A stretch of 64,000 nt of DNA from Aptenodytes patagonicus (GCF_965638725.1 NC_134958.1:17611464-17675463), one strand, 5' to 3'. Numbered from the stretch's first letter, positions 49,085 to 63,900 are shown. Program-made: numbers and translations. The notes: generated by a model from the letters alone, not told the origin.

Positions 49085-49593
49085 ATATAACTATTATATA
49101 ACTATAAGCTTCTTTAGGTAAATGCTAATCTAATTTTTTTTTTCTGAAAATAAAGGTTTCTTGATATAGGTTAGATACCTTAACATTTTGTTAGGCGTTA
49201 CGTATTTATGTAGTAAAGAATTGTTTCTGTCCAAAAGAATTTTATGTGAGTGAATCTAAACTGTTTTTGAGTCCAAGTGCATTCATCTTTCATGCCAGAA
49301 ATTTTTCACTGGTTTATTTCTAGAGTAGAAGTTAAGATTATATTGCTCAATCTGTTTTCCTGTTATTGATAGATTTTATTTGTTCGACCTTTCTCCACTG
49401 TTGTGCTCAGAGAGGCAGACTGGTTATATATGAGGAAACAAAGACTGCAACAATTTCTGTTGCAGGCCTTCAGCCTTGTGCTTAAAAATAGCAAATAACA
49501 GGAGTGTCAGTATGAATGGCTTTTCAAATATATCATTGGAATGTATATGCTGAGAATTCTAGTAGCATGTCTGGTTTAATATTTTTATTAGGT

Positions 49594-49672
49594 TGTTGGG
49601 TTTTTTTCGTGGTGTTTGGGTTTTGGGTTTTTTTTGGCTTTTGTTGATTTTATTTTTTTTTTTTTTTTTGGC
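49594..49672. repeat. G/T-rich low-complexity tract
   Basis: Plus strand nearly all G and T (GTTTGGGTTTTGGGTTTTTT and similar), ending in a run of about 18 T. Simple sequence. Confidence 0.8.
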
Positions 49673-52600
49673 CTTACCAGAACTCTTTTCCCTTGGAAAC
49701 TAGAATTTGTGAGTGATTAACTCTAACGGTCTTTAAAATTTGTTTTTTATTATTAAAACAAAGTATGTGTTGTTCACAAAAGCTGCTTGGAATTTTCTGT
49801 CATGACATACATGTCTAAATGTGGGCACCATTGCCCAGTCTGCAAAGATATAATAATTTCATGGAAATAATAATGATCCTATAATGCAAGTACAGTCAGC
49901 CTCAGAATGCAGTGTTCAATGGGGGCAGAAATTTTCCTTGCTACTTTTTCCATTGAAAAAATTGAAATGTTTCCCATGACCTTCAGGCACTTAGTTTCTG
50001 TTACTGTCTCAGAAACAGGATCCCTTGGTCCGTGCCTGGCAATACTGCAGGAACCCTTCTGGTTAAGGATGGGAATATTAGTATTTCCCACACACTTAAA
50101 ACTTGTTTGTGCACTGAAACGAACAGCAGAATATTTTCTTCCTGAAATCTGGGAATTGATCTACATGAAAAATCAAAGTATCTTCATAACTTATGCGCAA
50201 AGACAATAGCCACAGTTACAATTAAGGTCTTCAGGTTTTCAAGAGTTTTTAAGCAACGAGCCTTTCACTAAGTGGGATTCTCTTAAAGGCCCATCTGTTG
50301 GTATTCTCACCAAGCAGCCTTTCAGTCAGACAAGCCAGCTTGGTATGGAGGTACTTTTGGAGTTTTCCAGAGGAGCAGGTACAGATTTGCTTGTAAATGA
50401 TACAGACAGAATGTCTGCAAATGTTGCACTCATACTCAGTGTTGTTCTGATAAACCCGAAGACACGCTTAGTCAAATACTAAAGGAGAAGCTGAGAGGCA
50501 AGCTGAGCAAGATCTTGAAATACATTTGGCCTCATTAGAAGGTCTTTGAAATTATTTTTTTCTTAAGTTACGATGGAAGAAATATTAGTCAAAGTATTCC
50601 ATAGCTATGACTTAGATACTCCAGTCACAGTTACTACCAGAGCACTCAAAGTGGGTATTTCACAGCACTGGGTTATATTTCTTTACACTTTGAAGAAGGT
50701 CTTTTTAGTTACACAGAGAGATGAGAAGATAGTGTGAGTTCCTAAACAGCTGCAGAATACCTCTTTTTAAACTCAGCCATGCTCAAGGTTATCTGCTGCT
50801 ATCCAGATGCTGTTGTGCATTTCTGTCTATATAAATTATATCAAAATGTAAATATACATGTATTTTATATATATACACACATGCATGCACATTGCATTTA
50901 ATATACAAAATTTTACGGGTTAAGGTCACTTTTTGTCAGCATGTTCTCTACATAAATTTTAGAGTTTTGTTGACTAAACTCTGCCTGTCAAATTATACTG
51001 TCTCTGCCAGTAGCAAGCATCTCCAAGAGCAGGGCCTGACCCTAAACAGGCAGTCCTTCAACAACAGTTGTAAAATGTCATCGTCACCCTGTCAAGGTCT
51101 GCTTTTACCAACTTTTTTTCTTTGCTCTCTAGAAGTCCCAGTGGGTGCTCAGGAACATGTCATTTATCACTCAAGTAAAATCTGCTTTTCTTAACATTCT
51201 TCGCTATTCTCAATAGTTCTCCATCTCGCCCTTTCCCCATCTTTGTCATCCGAACGGCTGAGGAGTGTGCCCAGGCAGGGAACAAAGGAATTTGCCTTTA
51301 GCAGATGGTTTATTTTAAGAGGATGCACCAGTACTAATGTAGAAGAATTGACAGGATACTCTCAGCAGTCAAAAAAGATTTTGAAATACTTTGAAAATTT
51401 TCAGTCACTGGAAAAATATTAAAAAGAAAGAAAATGTTGTTAAAATAATGGAAATACGATTCTATGCCTTGAAAGTTGAAAATGAAGTACATTCCACCCA
51501 ACACCTAAGTCTTCAACCTAAATGCAGAATAAAATAAAAAAGATTGATTGTAAGCACCTTGGAATTCAGACTGCATGAATTTGCAAAAATGTTGTAGCAA
51601 ACTTCTAGGAGAATGTTGTGGTTTTTTAGTCCAAAGAAATTTTTTATTTTTGAAATCTGGAACTGTGAATGGAAAACAAATGGTTTATAAGCTGTGCTTA
51701 GACTGAAAAAAGAGTTAGAATGCATTAATGGAATAGGGGAGTTAGTATGGGCTGGCTTATTATTCTTGCAGCAACAAAGACACTTCTGGTTTGCAGAGAT
51801 TCTGGTTTCTTTTGGCACAGATGTCCTTTTTGTCCTCTGGCACGGTTTTCCTTGATTTTTCAAAGAAATACTGGATGTTTGTTGCCCATCTATATCTAAG
51901 AAGAGCAGCTTGCTTCTCCCACTGGTATAATATGCCTTTGCTTATTGCTCTGCAGTATTCCATGAGGGAGCATACAGGACTGCATAACCTCTAAAGAGCA
52001 GCTGCCTTTGGATATTTGGCACTTATTAGCAATATACTATTGGGATCACAGGCTCCTGTAATAAATTTAGCAATCTTGGCTGCACTATCATTATACTTAT
52101 CTAGCACCCCTCAGAGCTAGAGAATTTGAAAAGTACATATCCTATTCTCACTGTGGTGAATGCCGCTGCATGAATAGGAAGCAAATAATAAGTATTTGTA
52201 TTTTTATGAAGATTTGACATTTAACTTCTGATATCTACTGACTTCCTCCAGCTGTATACTGTGTTGCCTTTCATTGCCCTTGGGGACAGCCCAGGGGAAG
52301 GGGGCTGAAAGGTTGTTAATGACAAAGAAGGGGAAAAGTCAGCAAGGAGCTGACTTGGAGCTGCCCAAATGTTCAGAAACCAGAGAGTGCTTTCTGAACC
52401 TGCTCTGAAGGTAAGTTAGGAATAGGCAATACTCAAGTCTGAGCGATATGCTTTTCAGCGAGGTTTCCTGCAGTTCTTCAGATAAAGGGAAAATAATAAA
52501 GTCACATATTCCAGTGTAACATGGAGATCATACAACATAACCTAACTATGAACACAGTTAATTTTCTCCCCCTCTTAGGAAGCCAGCGCGTCTTATTCTT

Positions 52601-55600
52601 TGACCTGATGAATGGAGAATAAGATGATTGTGAATTCACGTACATCAAAGTTGGATGCGGCCTGAAGTACCCAGGCAGCACTTCAGTTGCATTTTTTTGG
52701 GTGTATTTTTTACATGTGGACAGTAAAACACTGCTTTGTGAAATCATGATTCATTTACTCTAACGAAATAAGGATGTGAGCTCTCAAATGAACAATCCCT
52801 TAACAGCTGCATGAAAGCTTTTCACAATTTATACCTGGATATGCAGTCTATATTCTTTTATTCTTAAACACGTGATCCGTATGAAACTTGGTTTACCAAG
52901 TTAACCAGGTTCGACTTAGTTGGTTATCTACCACTGTTTGTATAACCTTTCTCTATCTAGAAGGTAATGTAGGGGTGGCCTGAATCGGGCTTTTTCATAT
53001 TGCACCACCTTACTAAAAGATCTTTCCAGTAACTGCATGCAGTATTTCCTCTACGTTCACTGGCAACAATTCTGGGCAGTATAACAAAATAGCTGTGGAT
53101 ACCTGGATGATTACTACTGAATCAAGTACTCGCAAAGCAATAGCAATCCAGGGATGGAAGCACCCAGAGCTGACCTGCCTTCATTTCTCCACTTTGCAGC
53201 AGTTCTTCTGTATGTTCACAAGCAAACTAGAATGAGTTCAAACACATGCCCAGAAATGTGATGCACTAATCCAAAAGTTTTGCAGCCAGTACTTTGTAAT
53301 CTCATATTTGCATTATTAATCTCCTCTGAAGTATCTGTTTCATGGATTCAGATCTGCTGCTGTGCATTCTGTGAGGGAATCTTGGCGCTTTAAGATGGGT
53401 GCACGAAGAAATACAATTTGGGATGGAAAACAGACAATTTTTTAGGATGAGTGCAAAGCCAGGAAGATAATGGATGAGTCAGGAAGATTTGTTGGACTTG
53501 ATCCCAAACACCTAAAATTCCCTGACAGGAGCTTCATTTTTTCTTCTACCGCTGCAAACTTTTCCATTTAAGATAGTACTTAGAATGGTGCCTGCACTCT
53601 GTGGAGTGCTCCCAAAAGTGGTAATGTACAATTTGCAGTGTTATACATCTTCTGCTGATACATACTGTCTTGTGAAGATACACCGGTGTGGGCAGCCATT
53701 GCAGGTGTAAGTTATCAGCAAGGCATTATAAGTAGCTCCCTGCCAGCAGAAATCTTTCTTGAAAACTTTCTGATTCTGCTGATAATCTGGGATTTTCAAT
53801 ACGGAGATTGTGTTCTTTTCAGACCATACCTTTAAAAAGGATCTTTGATAAATTGATGGGACTAACACACTATGCAGATTTGGGATGAGGCATTAGGTAT
53901 CCTTGACTAGATCATACTTCATGACTTCCAACAAGACCAGCTGAAGATCTGCAGTTATATTTTGTCCCTTAATGATTTTCCTTACTCGGGTTGCAGTGGC
54001 TTTTACATTAACATTTACACAGCTTGTCTTCTGTTTCTTGTTTTCATCTTCAGCTTTTGTGGTTCTTATTACTTATGTTACAGTAGTACTTAGAGCACCC
54101 TGTTAGCATCAGAGTCCCACTGTACCAGATGTTCTACAAACACAGAAGAAGATTCAATTCTCTAAGCATCAAATACGTTAAAATGTGTTTAAAAAAACAC
54201 TAGTGCAGGTATATCAATTAAAATTAAGGTACAGATGGCTTATCACCATAGTGATAGTTTGGGTTCCCCTAATTTTATCTGAAGCAAGGCACTGCATGTA
54301 ACTCTTTAAGTGTTTGCTCTTCTACCTCTTCACTTTCATGCAAACATCCTAAAATATTAAATATTCAGCAAATTGAGCTGGATTTGTCCTGAAATCACTT
54401 TTTGTCAGGGCCTGTAGTTACTCTGGTGTTAAAACATGGACACCCGTACTGCCTCTTCTGTGTCTCCTCTAATTAGAAGTGGAAGTGGATGCTCAGTATC
54501 CCATCAATGGGGAAAACCATGTTTAAGGATATTGGAGTGGAGCTCACTGAAATGAGGCGTTGTTGGCAGACCAGAATAAGCAGGATAAATGTGTGATTGA
54601 ACAAAATAAATGTGCTGTAGGGGAACACATGGGAGGAAACTCAACCAGTGCATTTTCACCCAAAGGACAGTCTGGAATGTTTGTTTAAAGGCCATATGTT
54701 CTTAGTAGAGATATCATCGAGGAAACACCTTGAGTGAAATAAAGTACATTTAAGAGGAAGAGGACTGGGGGTAATAGCTCGTTTTAAAAGTATTTACTTT
54801 TTGAAAAAAGAGAAGAATTCTGAGAATATTAGTTGTCATTTTGCTTATGGTTCATAATGTGATATTAGAGGAGAGAGCATTCTATTTTAAGATTATTGCG
54901 GGAATCCTAAGTCTCAGACAAACACTGTGTTCACTTGTAATGGTGCAGAGAAAGCAAACAAATTTCAGCAGGACATCTGAGAATAGAAGTGGCCACCTCT
55001 TTAATGCAACTGTTCCTGTTTTCTGGAGTGCAAAGAAGTGTTCTCAGACAGTTCTTGCTGATGAGGAACAAGATGACCAACAGAAGAATGAGACCCATTA
55101 ATTGATAGTTTTTATACTTCCTGACTAATGAATGAGCCTGATCTTGGTAGTGCTTTAGGATCCCACCTAACTAAAGGTAACTGCATCTAAACATTACCTG
55201 TGGAGATGCTCAACGTTAACAAGAGTTGTCATCTTAGCAACTATTGTTATCAGATATACTTGGCGGGGGGGGATGACGACGGGATGGGGGGAATCATTCT
55301 TGTACCAGAAAAGTTTCTGGGGCCTTTCTGATTCAAGAGGTGCTAAGGAACATAGAGAAAAATACCAACATGTATGTTGGAATTCTACTAAAGTTTACCT
55401 GGCATTGAGAGAAATATGCTATGTAAACTGTCTTGTAGGCTAAAGTCAGAAGTGGGCAGTAATTACCTTGCTGCTTACAAGTAGAAGCCTGAAGAAGTAC
55501 AAAAATTCCAGAGCCGCCAGTCAGTCAAGATTTCTCTGCGTGTGCCACCTTTCCTGCAGATGAACTAGATTATTTCTAATTGTACTGAGAAGGAAGAACA

Positions 55601-57176
55601 ATCTTTGCCTTATAGCATATATAAAAATGATAAAATGAATGCAGGGATGTATACCAAATTGAAGGGGCTTTTAACCAAATGGAACGGAATCTAAAAACTA
55701 ACAAAATCTTCCTCTTTGTTAACACAGTGCATTTTCATAGTCATTTTGGAAAAACACCAGTAGGGTGCATAGTTGGGCTGCACAGTGGTATGGTGTTGCC
55801 ATTTGCTGTAGTTTTAGTCCAACCTTTTTGATGTATGTGGTGTGAGGTTTTTTTAAGTTCTTCCTGGGGAAGATTTTCATTGATCCCCTCCCTTGTAACT
55901 GTGGGAACAGCTTTAGAACTTGGTTATAGTATATACCAAAAGCTCAAATAAGAAAGGACGAAAAAATTGTCAGACCTGAAAAAATGTGAAAGAAACCCAA
56001 ACCCTCTGCCGCCTTTTAAGTCACTTATGACTCACAGTTTTGACTGACTGAATTTGGCAGCATTTGTGATATTTTGGGTATATTTGTGGAAGCCCACAAC
56101 AGTGGGTTTTGTCATCCTTTGTATTCAATAATTCAACACAGATTTTAGTCTTTTAAATCGTTACAGTCCTTTTGAGATCTTTTCAGGAGTGAGAGTTAGC
56201 TTTGAATTACTTGAAAAATACTATTAAATAGATTATGTAAAGAAAGTGTGATCTCCTTTGGAGGTTTTCTATCCTTTAATCAGGGGCAGAAAGCCTGGGA
56301 GCATGGCCAGAAGTAAGGACTTGGCAGGGACTGTGCCTGCTATAGAAGAGGGAAGAGAATTTGGAGTCTAAAACTAAGCAGACAAGGGGATGGAGGAGAA
56401 TAAGCCAAAAACAGGGTGTGCAGCTTTGAGGAGAAGGGGCAGAAGCAGTGGGAAGTAGGGCATACTGACAGCAGCCGTTTGACCAAACCAGACTGTACTA
56501 TCTCTTTCACAGCTGGAGTCAACCTGCATGTGGTCTCAAAGTTGCAGTCACCTGCCCTTGTCCTGTCCTTAGGGACAGCACTCTGCAGAGCTGCGTCCCA
56601 ACGTCATCATCTTGCTTCTGCCCCCTCAATAGCAGGTCCCTTGGGACAGGGTGGTGGGCGCACAGCCCTACAGCTGTCACCCTCAGCACTGGCGCTGGGA
56701 GGAGCCTGTTGCAAGCCTCTGACAGACCCTCTGCACTCCTCTGGGCCCTTTACATAACATAAGGGGGCTGGAAGAAATCGAGGATTTCAGCCTCATTTTG
56801 AGTGAAGAATCATCATCTAATCTAGCTGCTAGGACGAGTCAGCAGAAATAACTAAGTATGTGCAAGATTTTAAGTGTTCGGTATGAGGGTGAATCAGCTG
56901 CAAAGCTTGGCAGGGTCCAAGGACCTGAATCCCAGTAAACTGTGTTTTCATTAAATTAGAGTAAATTACAGAAATTAAAGGTTTAACAAAGATTTTAGAG
57001 AAATTATTCTGACACTCAAAGGATGGACAACTGCTTTCTATTTGAAATGCATTTGAATATAAGGTAAATTAATCTTTAAAGAGGATATTATTGTACAGTA
57101 ATGTTGAATTATGTCAAAGATGCTTTATGAAATCAGATTATGTCAAATAAAAAAATCCAAACTAATTTTTTTTTAG

Positions 57177-57247
57177 AATGTCAGCGCTCGGATGGTTCAG
57201 ATGGTTCAAGATCTAAAGAGTAGCATTGAAAGGATATCAAAGATAAG
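57177..57247 (+). CDS. Unidentified second gene, coding exon 3
   Basis: The acceptor is preceded by nine T, and the donor ATAAG|GTAGTA is acceptable. The 71 bases continue exon 2 in phase 0 as NVSARMVQMVQDLKSSIERI, then SKIR with two bases left over. Spacing of M, V, L and I residues about every three to four positions suggests an amphipathic helix or coiled coil. No stop occurs in the joined frame of all three exons (about 100 codons). No following exon was identified before the right edge, so the gene continues outside the window. The small size and lack of a named domain limit confidence. Confidence 0.62.
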
Positions 57248-60200
57248 GTAGTACTAAACTCCTGTAGACCGCTTCTCAGAGTTGCGTAGCTTTTCTCCAA
57301 AAACTAGCCACTGAAATTTAGTTAGAATTAAAGCTGTTTGAATATTGGCAGAGCACTACCAGAAGTAGTATAGCTGCAGTCATGTCAAGTGCAGGTGATT
57401 TGTCCTGGGCCAATCTCTTGATATGACGGCAAAGACTTTAAACACAATGCACAATTTCCTCCTTTTTGAAACATTTTTTTATTTACTCTGTAAATATGCT
57501 AGATTAGTTTTCAGTAAACAATTCCTTCATGACACATAGGGACAGTTTCTGTGACTTGCTCGCTCACACTTTGCTTAGCTATGATTTTCAGTTTATACAA
57601 TTAATCAAACTACTGAACTTACAAAGCAAGTTAATAATACTATGTTGTAATTAAGCACTCTTGACCTTGCTTTTTGAGCTTTTTGGATGTTTGATTATTT
57701 TTTCTTCAAGAGGCATGTAAGAAAATCCTGTAACTGCTTTTGGAGAGCCATCCCAAGCTTACTGTCCTGCTAAGAACCACCAATATCACAGTCCGTGAGG
57801 GACAATGTCAAGTAGGTTACAGAGTGTATCACATCTGTTGTTGCTTTCACAACCTCTCATTGAAGGTAGTTGAGCTGTACCCTATGATACTACAGTAGTG
57901 GTGCACGGTGGTTTATAAACTAGGCTACACTCTCTTGTTTCTTTTTTCCTTCCTTTTTTTTTTTTTTGTTTTTTAACCATTCCACATTTCCAGACTAATC
58001 TTGTTACACTTTTAGTGACAAGAGAAACTTCAGAATTTTTGACAATTCCTTCACTGTGCAGCTTTGACAACTGGAATTAAGTGTCTGAATTAGGCTAGCC
58101 ATCTTTTCACAATTGTGTGTAGGCTAAACTTAAATGTGATGTAAATGGTATTGCTATGTCAGTTTGAATGCAAGGAAGAAAGGAAGTTTTAAGCAGGAAA
58201 AGCAGCTAGAAGAATTGTTGAGACAAGCTATATCTTATCTCATACCACCTGTAACTTTGCAGACTTAATCTGCCTGTGTAAGACAGGTTAACGTTAAATA
58301 AGGTATACAGACCTCACAAATATACTTAATGCTGAACCCTATTAAAAAGTTTTTGAAGATAATGCTTTTACCACAAATGAGTACCTATGTGCATTATAGG
58401 AAATTTATTGTATCACAAATAATCTACTCACAGAAAAGAAGTAGCATCTGAGAAATGAATAGAATTTGTTAGTATATGGTCAAGCATTTTTATAAAAAAA
58501 GTACGAATATTTCCATGGGGAAAGCCTACTGGAGTTTTCTTAGTAAGGGCCACTTGCTTTTCTTCTCTCATACTGCTGCATTTTCTCCCATTCTCCAAAT
58601 CTTGTGCTAATTAGCCTCCTACCTGCTTTTTCCCAATGCCAATTCTCACTGTCTCACACCACGTTCAGTGCTTGAATCCCCTTCCTTCTGTCTTGTGCTG
58701 GCTGAAATCCATTTCTCTGCATGCTAAATGTGTTAATTAATTTTCTCATACACTGGACTGATATATAAAGTTGTTTTATCTAATCACACATATTGGTCAT
58801 GTAGTTTCTTACAGAATACACATACTTTCATATATGTTCTGTAATAACACGGGAAAATTAACTCGAGGGCCATATCTTCAAATATGTACTTCTCCATCAT
58901 CCCTAGAAACTGAAAGTATCAGTCAACCAGAAATGCATCATGAAGCAGTCTATCTCTGGTTGCATCTCTGCTTTCCCTGTCCATTTTCAATGCAGTCACG
59001 ATTTTCTCTTTGAAAATGGAGGAATATGCGGGGAAGGAAAAGCTATAATGGTAGCGAGCAATGCAATAATATTGTTAGAACTGCTCTACTGCGAAGTACA
59101 TTGCAGTACAGAACAGTAGAAAGAATTTGTACAGAATACTACATTGCATTTGGGGTTACAATGTTTATGTAAGGGATCATTAGCACGACTGCTTTGTCCC
59201 TAAGGAAAGGAACAATCTCTGCTAACTATTAAATACTCTATTTACATAGTCTTAATATCGGTGAGGGTAGCAAATGATAACAAACACACTGATTACACTA
59301 GTACAACTTCCTGTCTGTGAGAACGGCTAGAACCAGATGCTGGAGATGTTTCAAGTAAGCATAAGTATAAAAATCTTTCCCCTAAATAATCCCATATTGC
59401 TTTTATTTCAAAAGAAATTAGCTTAGGCCTTAAGCCGAAGTTTTAATATCCTTTTCAAAACTGTTGACAATGTTTGTGTATTCTTCAGATGCAAATATCT
59501 CATCTCTGTTGTATAAACAGAGAAGAGACGAAGTTTCTGGCCTGAAAACTTCCTCTGGCAATGAGTTCCGTAGTTTAACCAAATTTTAAAAATGTTGTTG
59601 CTCCTATGATTTTTTTAACTGTTTTTAGGAAGTTCAGATACTAATTTATTAAATCTTCTCTCTGGTAATCTGAGACAAAAATCTATTTTTTGTACCCATT
59701 GTGAGAACATATCAGTTTGTCTACTTGCAGTCTTTTTCTTCATAAAAGAGATTTTTCTATGCAATCTTGCATCTTTCCTCTGGTTCTGCAGTTCCCTTTT
59801 TAGAAGGAATGACACATAAACATAGAATTCAGGTGAAGACCCATTATTGATTCCTTGAGGAAATTACAGTGTTTTCAGTGCTGTTCTCCATTCAGTTCCC
59901 TGTGTATCTTAACATTGGTTTACCTTTTTTTGGCACAATGATCAGATGTTTCTGCTGAGCTCTCTACAGTTAAATCAATGGTCACAAAATGTATTTGGTT
60001 TGATACAATTAATTCAGAACTCTCATAATTTTTTTAATTTTTTTTTTTTTTTTAGTTTGCCTTATTTGGTATTTTTGAGCATTAAGTTTTAATTGTCATT
60101 TGTTGCTTGTTCAGCTTGATTGTTTAGGATTTCTGAAACTTTTCATGGCATTTTTGGTTCTGACTTGTCAGCTCTTTTATGTCATATGCTTATATTTTTT

Positions 60201-63200
60201 TAATTTACTACTCATTACTGTTTCTAGGAGATTTAGTCAGAAGTATGGAGCAATTCATTGCCATAGTGAAAATCAACCATTTACTTTTATTCTTCACTTT
60301 ATAGCCAGGTTTTGACCCAATATGATAATTTTATACTGGGCCAAAATGTGCATCACACATTAAGGGTGAGTATTTAGCAAGAGATCTAAAACATTCTTAT
60401 GCTACCTCAGCACAAGAAGATACTTCTGTGAAAAGCACAGGTTTTACTAGTTTTAATTATCTTGGCTAGCTTTGAGTTTTTTCATGTTTTAAAGGATTCC
60501 ATTGTGTATTCATTCAATATGCCAAGGAAAAATATATTGCAATATTTTTTATTTTGTTGGCACCCAGCAATCCTGTAACCCTGTGAATGCACTTTACAAA
60601 CACAGGTGCATCCAGAACCAAAGAGAGGCATCTTGCTCAGTAAGGACCTTTCACTATCTCATTGGTTTTATTTCAGCTGCTCTACTACTTACCTCCTTGC
60701 TTCAGCAGAAAGGAATCTGCAAATAATAATATAAATGTAGAGTGAAATGACAAAAAACATTAATTGAATGGAAATCCTTTAGTTCAATTTTGTCAATGCC
60801 TGCTTCTAATCTTACTTTTGCTATTTTTGTCTTTTTATTGCCATATACTGTTCAGACCTCATTAGTGCTATCTTGCTTCACTTTTAATAGCTTTTCTTTA
60901 AATCCATTAATACTCTAAATGGGATTACTCTTTCTGATGTCCAAGAATCAGGAGGGAATCCTCAGAAGTGGATTGTTACAATTTAAAAATTTAAGAGTAT
61001 TACTCCCACTAATACAAAATTTGAATTCTTGGTAATCATACCTCCCTCACAGATGTGAACAGAGGTGTCTCTGTTGAAAAGATCTGGCATGGAGCTTAGA
61101 GAGCAGAGAATTAAGCTTTTATGCATCCTCCCTTTTTCGTCCTTGTCCTTTGGAATGTGCTTTTGTGGAGGTGTGTTCTCAGGCATTTGCAAAAGAGAAT
61201 GCAGTAGGGTAAATGTACGGATAACTAGATTTTCACAGATTTCTTAGAGTATACCACATCTGCAGGCACAGCTCAGGACTTATGGTGCAGAGCGCTGCCA
61301 CTTGGTTTGGTGGGAGGAATGTGGTATAGCCACAGTAAAGGTTCTCTTGCCCTGAGTAGGTTCACAGGTTTGCTGGTGCTTTCAAGTAGATCTAGCTTCA
61401 AGCCTCTATTTATTCTGAATATATCTTTGATACAATCATAAAAGTAGTAAGAAGATGGTCAGTTATTGTTTTAAATGGTTGGGTTACAGGAAATCCTTGA
61501 AACACCCTACATTTTTAAAAATTCATGTTTTAATTGTGCCAGTTGGCTTTGCTTTCATCAACTTTTTGCAATGTGACAAGCAGCAGATAGTAGGACTGGG
61601 AAAGACCAGCGAATTTGGAAACACAAAACTGCTGACTTGCAGTTACTGTTTACCAGCAGGAAGGGGTTTATCTCATTACTTTTCCCTTGAGGTCTAAGCC
61701 CAGCCCACACACATACCAGAATATTTAAATATGTATAGAAACTCTTTTCAAACCCTTTCGAATCAAGTTTTCTCTCACCCCAGCTGGCTTCATTTCTGTG
61801 TCTTGGCCTTTGTTGGGTTCCTGTGTTGAACTTGTAATTCTTTCATTAGTGCTTCTTTAAGGAAAACTACAAAATCTGCTGACACAAAGAATTTTGTCAG
61901 TTGTATTACAGAATTACAGACTTACAGAAGTAAGTCGTCTTTAAATGTCAAATTATGTTCCAGGTACATCATTCTTAGTATCACTTCAAGGCTTAAGTTC
62001 ACATTGTATGCTGGAATGCATCAGAATGTTGTATAGCATGAGTCATGAAGAAACCTGCAGACTATCTTTGAAAAAATTATTTATACTGTGTCTCTTATTC
62101 TGAACTGTAGATCTTAGAATGTTTTCAACAAGGTTGAGTTGTCTAAAACCATTAATGAAAGAAAAACAGGGACCTAGAACTAGAAGATAAGAGTAATTTC
62201 TGTGACAAATAATTCAGAGGAACTTCTGAATATTCTCTGGAAATTTTTTAACCTTTGTCTTTTATCTCTGTAGAATCTAAGATTCCTGAAAACACTAGTG
62301 ATTTCACCAAATAGATGTACTCATCTTGGCTTTTGAGCCAAATCTGCTGCCTCTAGATTGAGAGTTATGCAACTGACTGGTGAAATTCATTTGACTGGCT
62401 CTTTCTTATAAAGAGTGGAAGGTACGATAATAATTCAGTTTGGAACAGAAGCATGTTCAGGGTTAAGCATGTAGGTAGCTCACTGAAGTACAAAGTACCA
62501 TCAGAGATAAATACCGTCTTCTTTGGAGTCTTCTGTTTCAGAAAACAAAGTGTTTTCTTTCCTCACATTGAGTTCTGTTTGATGTTTAGGAGTGTAAAGA
62601 TCTCTTGTGATGTTTTGTAGAGAAGACAGATTGTGTAACATCATATGGTGATGGGAATATAATAGCTACATAATGAATCTTTTTACACTGATACGTATTG
62701 CCAAAATTGTTAACATTAAATTTTAAATATTTGGGTTTGTTATTCATGTTTATACAACACTCCATGGACACTTCAGGGGTACCTTCCTGGTACTTTTAGA
62801 GAACTGAAAGGAAGGGCAGCTTTAAAAATAGTAGGATGGGAGCACAGCTGGGTTGGATGGTGACCAAGCATCTCAGAAGCCCTTTAGTGACTCACTGTCA
62901 CAGCTGTCTCAGCACTCCGATTCCTGAGCAGCCGCTCTCCAGGACAGCCACACTGCTGACGCTGTGATGTATCAAAGCTGACTTGAACTGCTTCAGAACT
63001 ATATGTAGCTCAAGAGCCACACGCTGGTCCCTCTGCCATAGATTGTTCAAGTTTGTTATGTCTTATGCTTGTTGGATATGCCTTATGGTTTGTTATCCCA
63101 CTATGTTATGTAGGTATTACAAGGCAAGAAGCATATCCCTGTGATAGTCCCTGTGAAAGAATTCATACAAGTACAAAATATAGATACTTCACATTTTTCT

Positions 63201-63708
63201 GAAAATCTCTTCATGTGTCACTTCGATTCTACAACAAAACTTATTTTCTGAAGTTCAGCTTCAGTTCTTAATAGGCATTGAGCTTTTAGTGATGAATGCT
63301 GATTAACATGACTGACTTTCTGTGCAATTTGTTTCCAAACCAATTTTTTTAATTGGACTTTATTTTTTGTGCCTCTGCTATGTGTAAGGTATTAGACCTT
63401 TACTGTTTTTATTTTATATCATAGTGCACCTTTCTTCTTTCACTGTAACAGAAAAATCAGTGTGAAAACATGAATCTCATATTCCTTGTTCCTCCATTTA
63501 GTGCTTTGATTACATCATAGATTTTAGCATGTACAGAAGAAACAAGCACTGAATACTTTTCTGACAGTGAATGTCTTTTTGCCTACTGCCATCACAATTG
63601 CCACATGTGCACTTTTTTAGTTGATGCAGATTCTTACTGACCTTAATCCCTCTTCTGAAGAGAAATGCCTGTCGAACCTTGTAATACTGTCAAAAAGCAT
63701 GAAGTTCA
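57248..63708 (+). other. Intron 3 of the second gene or downstream sequence
   Basis: AT-rich, about 6.5 kb. Acceptor-like sites were tried at 59497, 60229 and 62271 with the required one-base phase. Those at 59497 and 62271 stop within a few codons. The one at 60229 stays open for about 28 codons but has no convincing donor. T-runs occur near 57955 and 60035. No gene or repeat family recognised. Confidence 0.4.
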
Positions 63709-63900
63709 GAGAATCATAGCCTAGTGATGGAGAAGTCCTGTTAGGTCATCCAGTCCATCTCTTGCCAGCACAAGATTCTCCACAGGGAGAATGCTCTGCC
63801 TACTTGAGAATGGTCTGTAGTTCTTCAGCTGGAAACCCAGAGACTGATCCATTGTACATACAGATGTCCCATTGCAACACTTCTCCTCTGTATTTGCTTA
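63709..63900 (-). mobile_element. Probable ancient CR1 3' fragment, reverse orientation
   Basis: AGAGAATCATAGCCTAGTGATGG followed by GGTCATCCAGTCCATCTC is the reversed layout of a CR1 3' end (hairpin region then the TCTATGATTCT-type tail), but strongly diverged from the two younger copies. The limit at 63900 is approximate. Confidence 0.5.

Larger units (their letters stand above)
41010..57176 (+). other. Intron 2 of the second gene (~16.2 kb)
   Basis: From GTAAGT at 41010 to an acceptor CTAATTTTTTTTTAG ending at 57176. It contains an antisense endogenous retrovirus fragment (45124-45975), a G/T-rich run (49594-49672), a 32-bp duplication (48424-48480) and a moderately GC-rich patch at 56.3-56.76 kb. 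Reading frames up to 132 codons (46096-46494, starting at TTG) lack splice support and domains. Confidence 0.55.

Noticed and set aside
49594..49672. GGGTTTT-like tract resembling ciliate-type telomere repeats
   Set aside because: Irregular G/T low-complexity sequence, not a regular vertebrate TTAGGG array.
51513..51863. 116-codon minus-strand frame
   Set aside because: AT-rich intron DNA, overlaps frames on the other strand, no domain or promoter.
56416..56757. 113-codon frame in a locally GC-rich patch
   Set aside because: Low-complexity Ser/Leu/Ala composition, no domain, and no splice signals matching the flanking exons.
60229..60315. Acceptor-like site followed by an open frame in the phase needed after exon 3 of the second gene
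   Set aside because: The stretch is short, no convincing donor follows, and the composition looks intronic.
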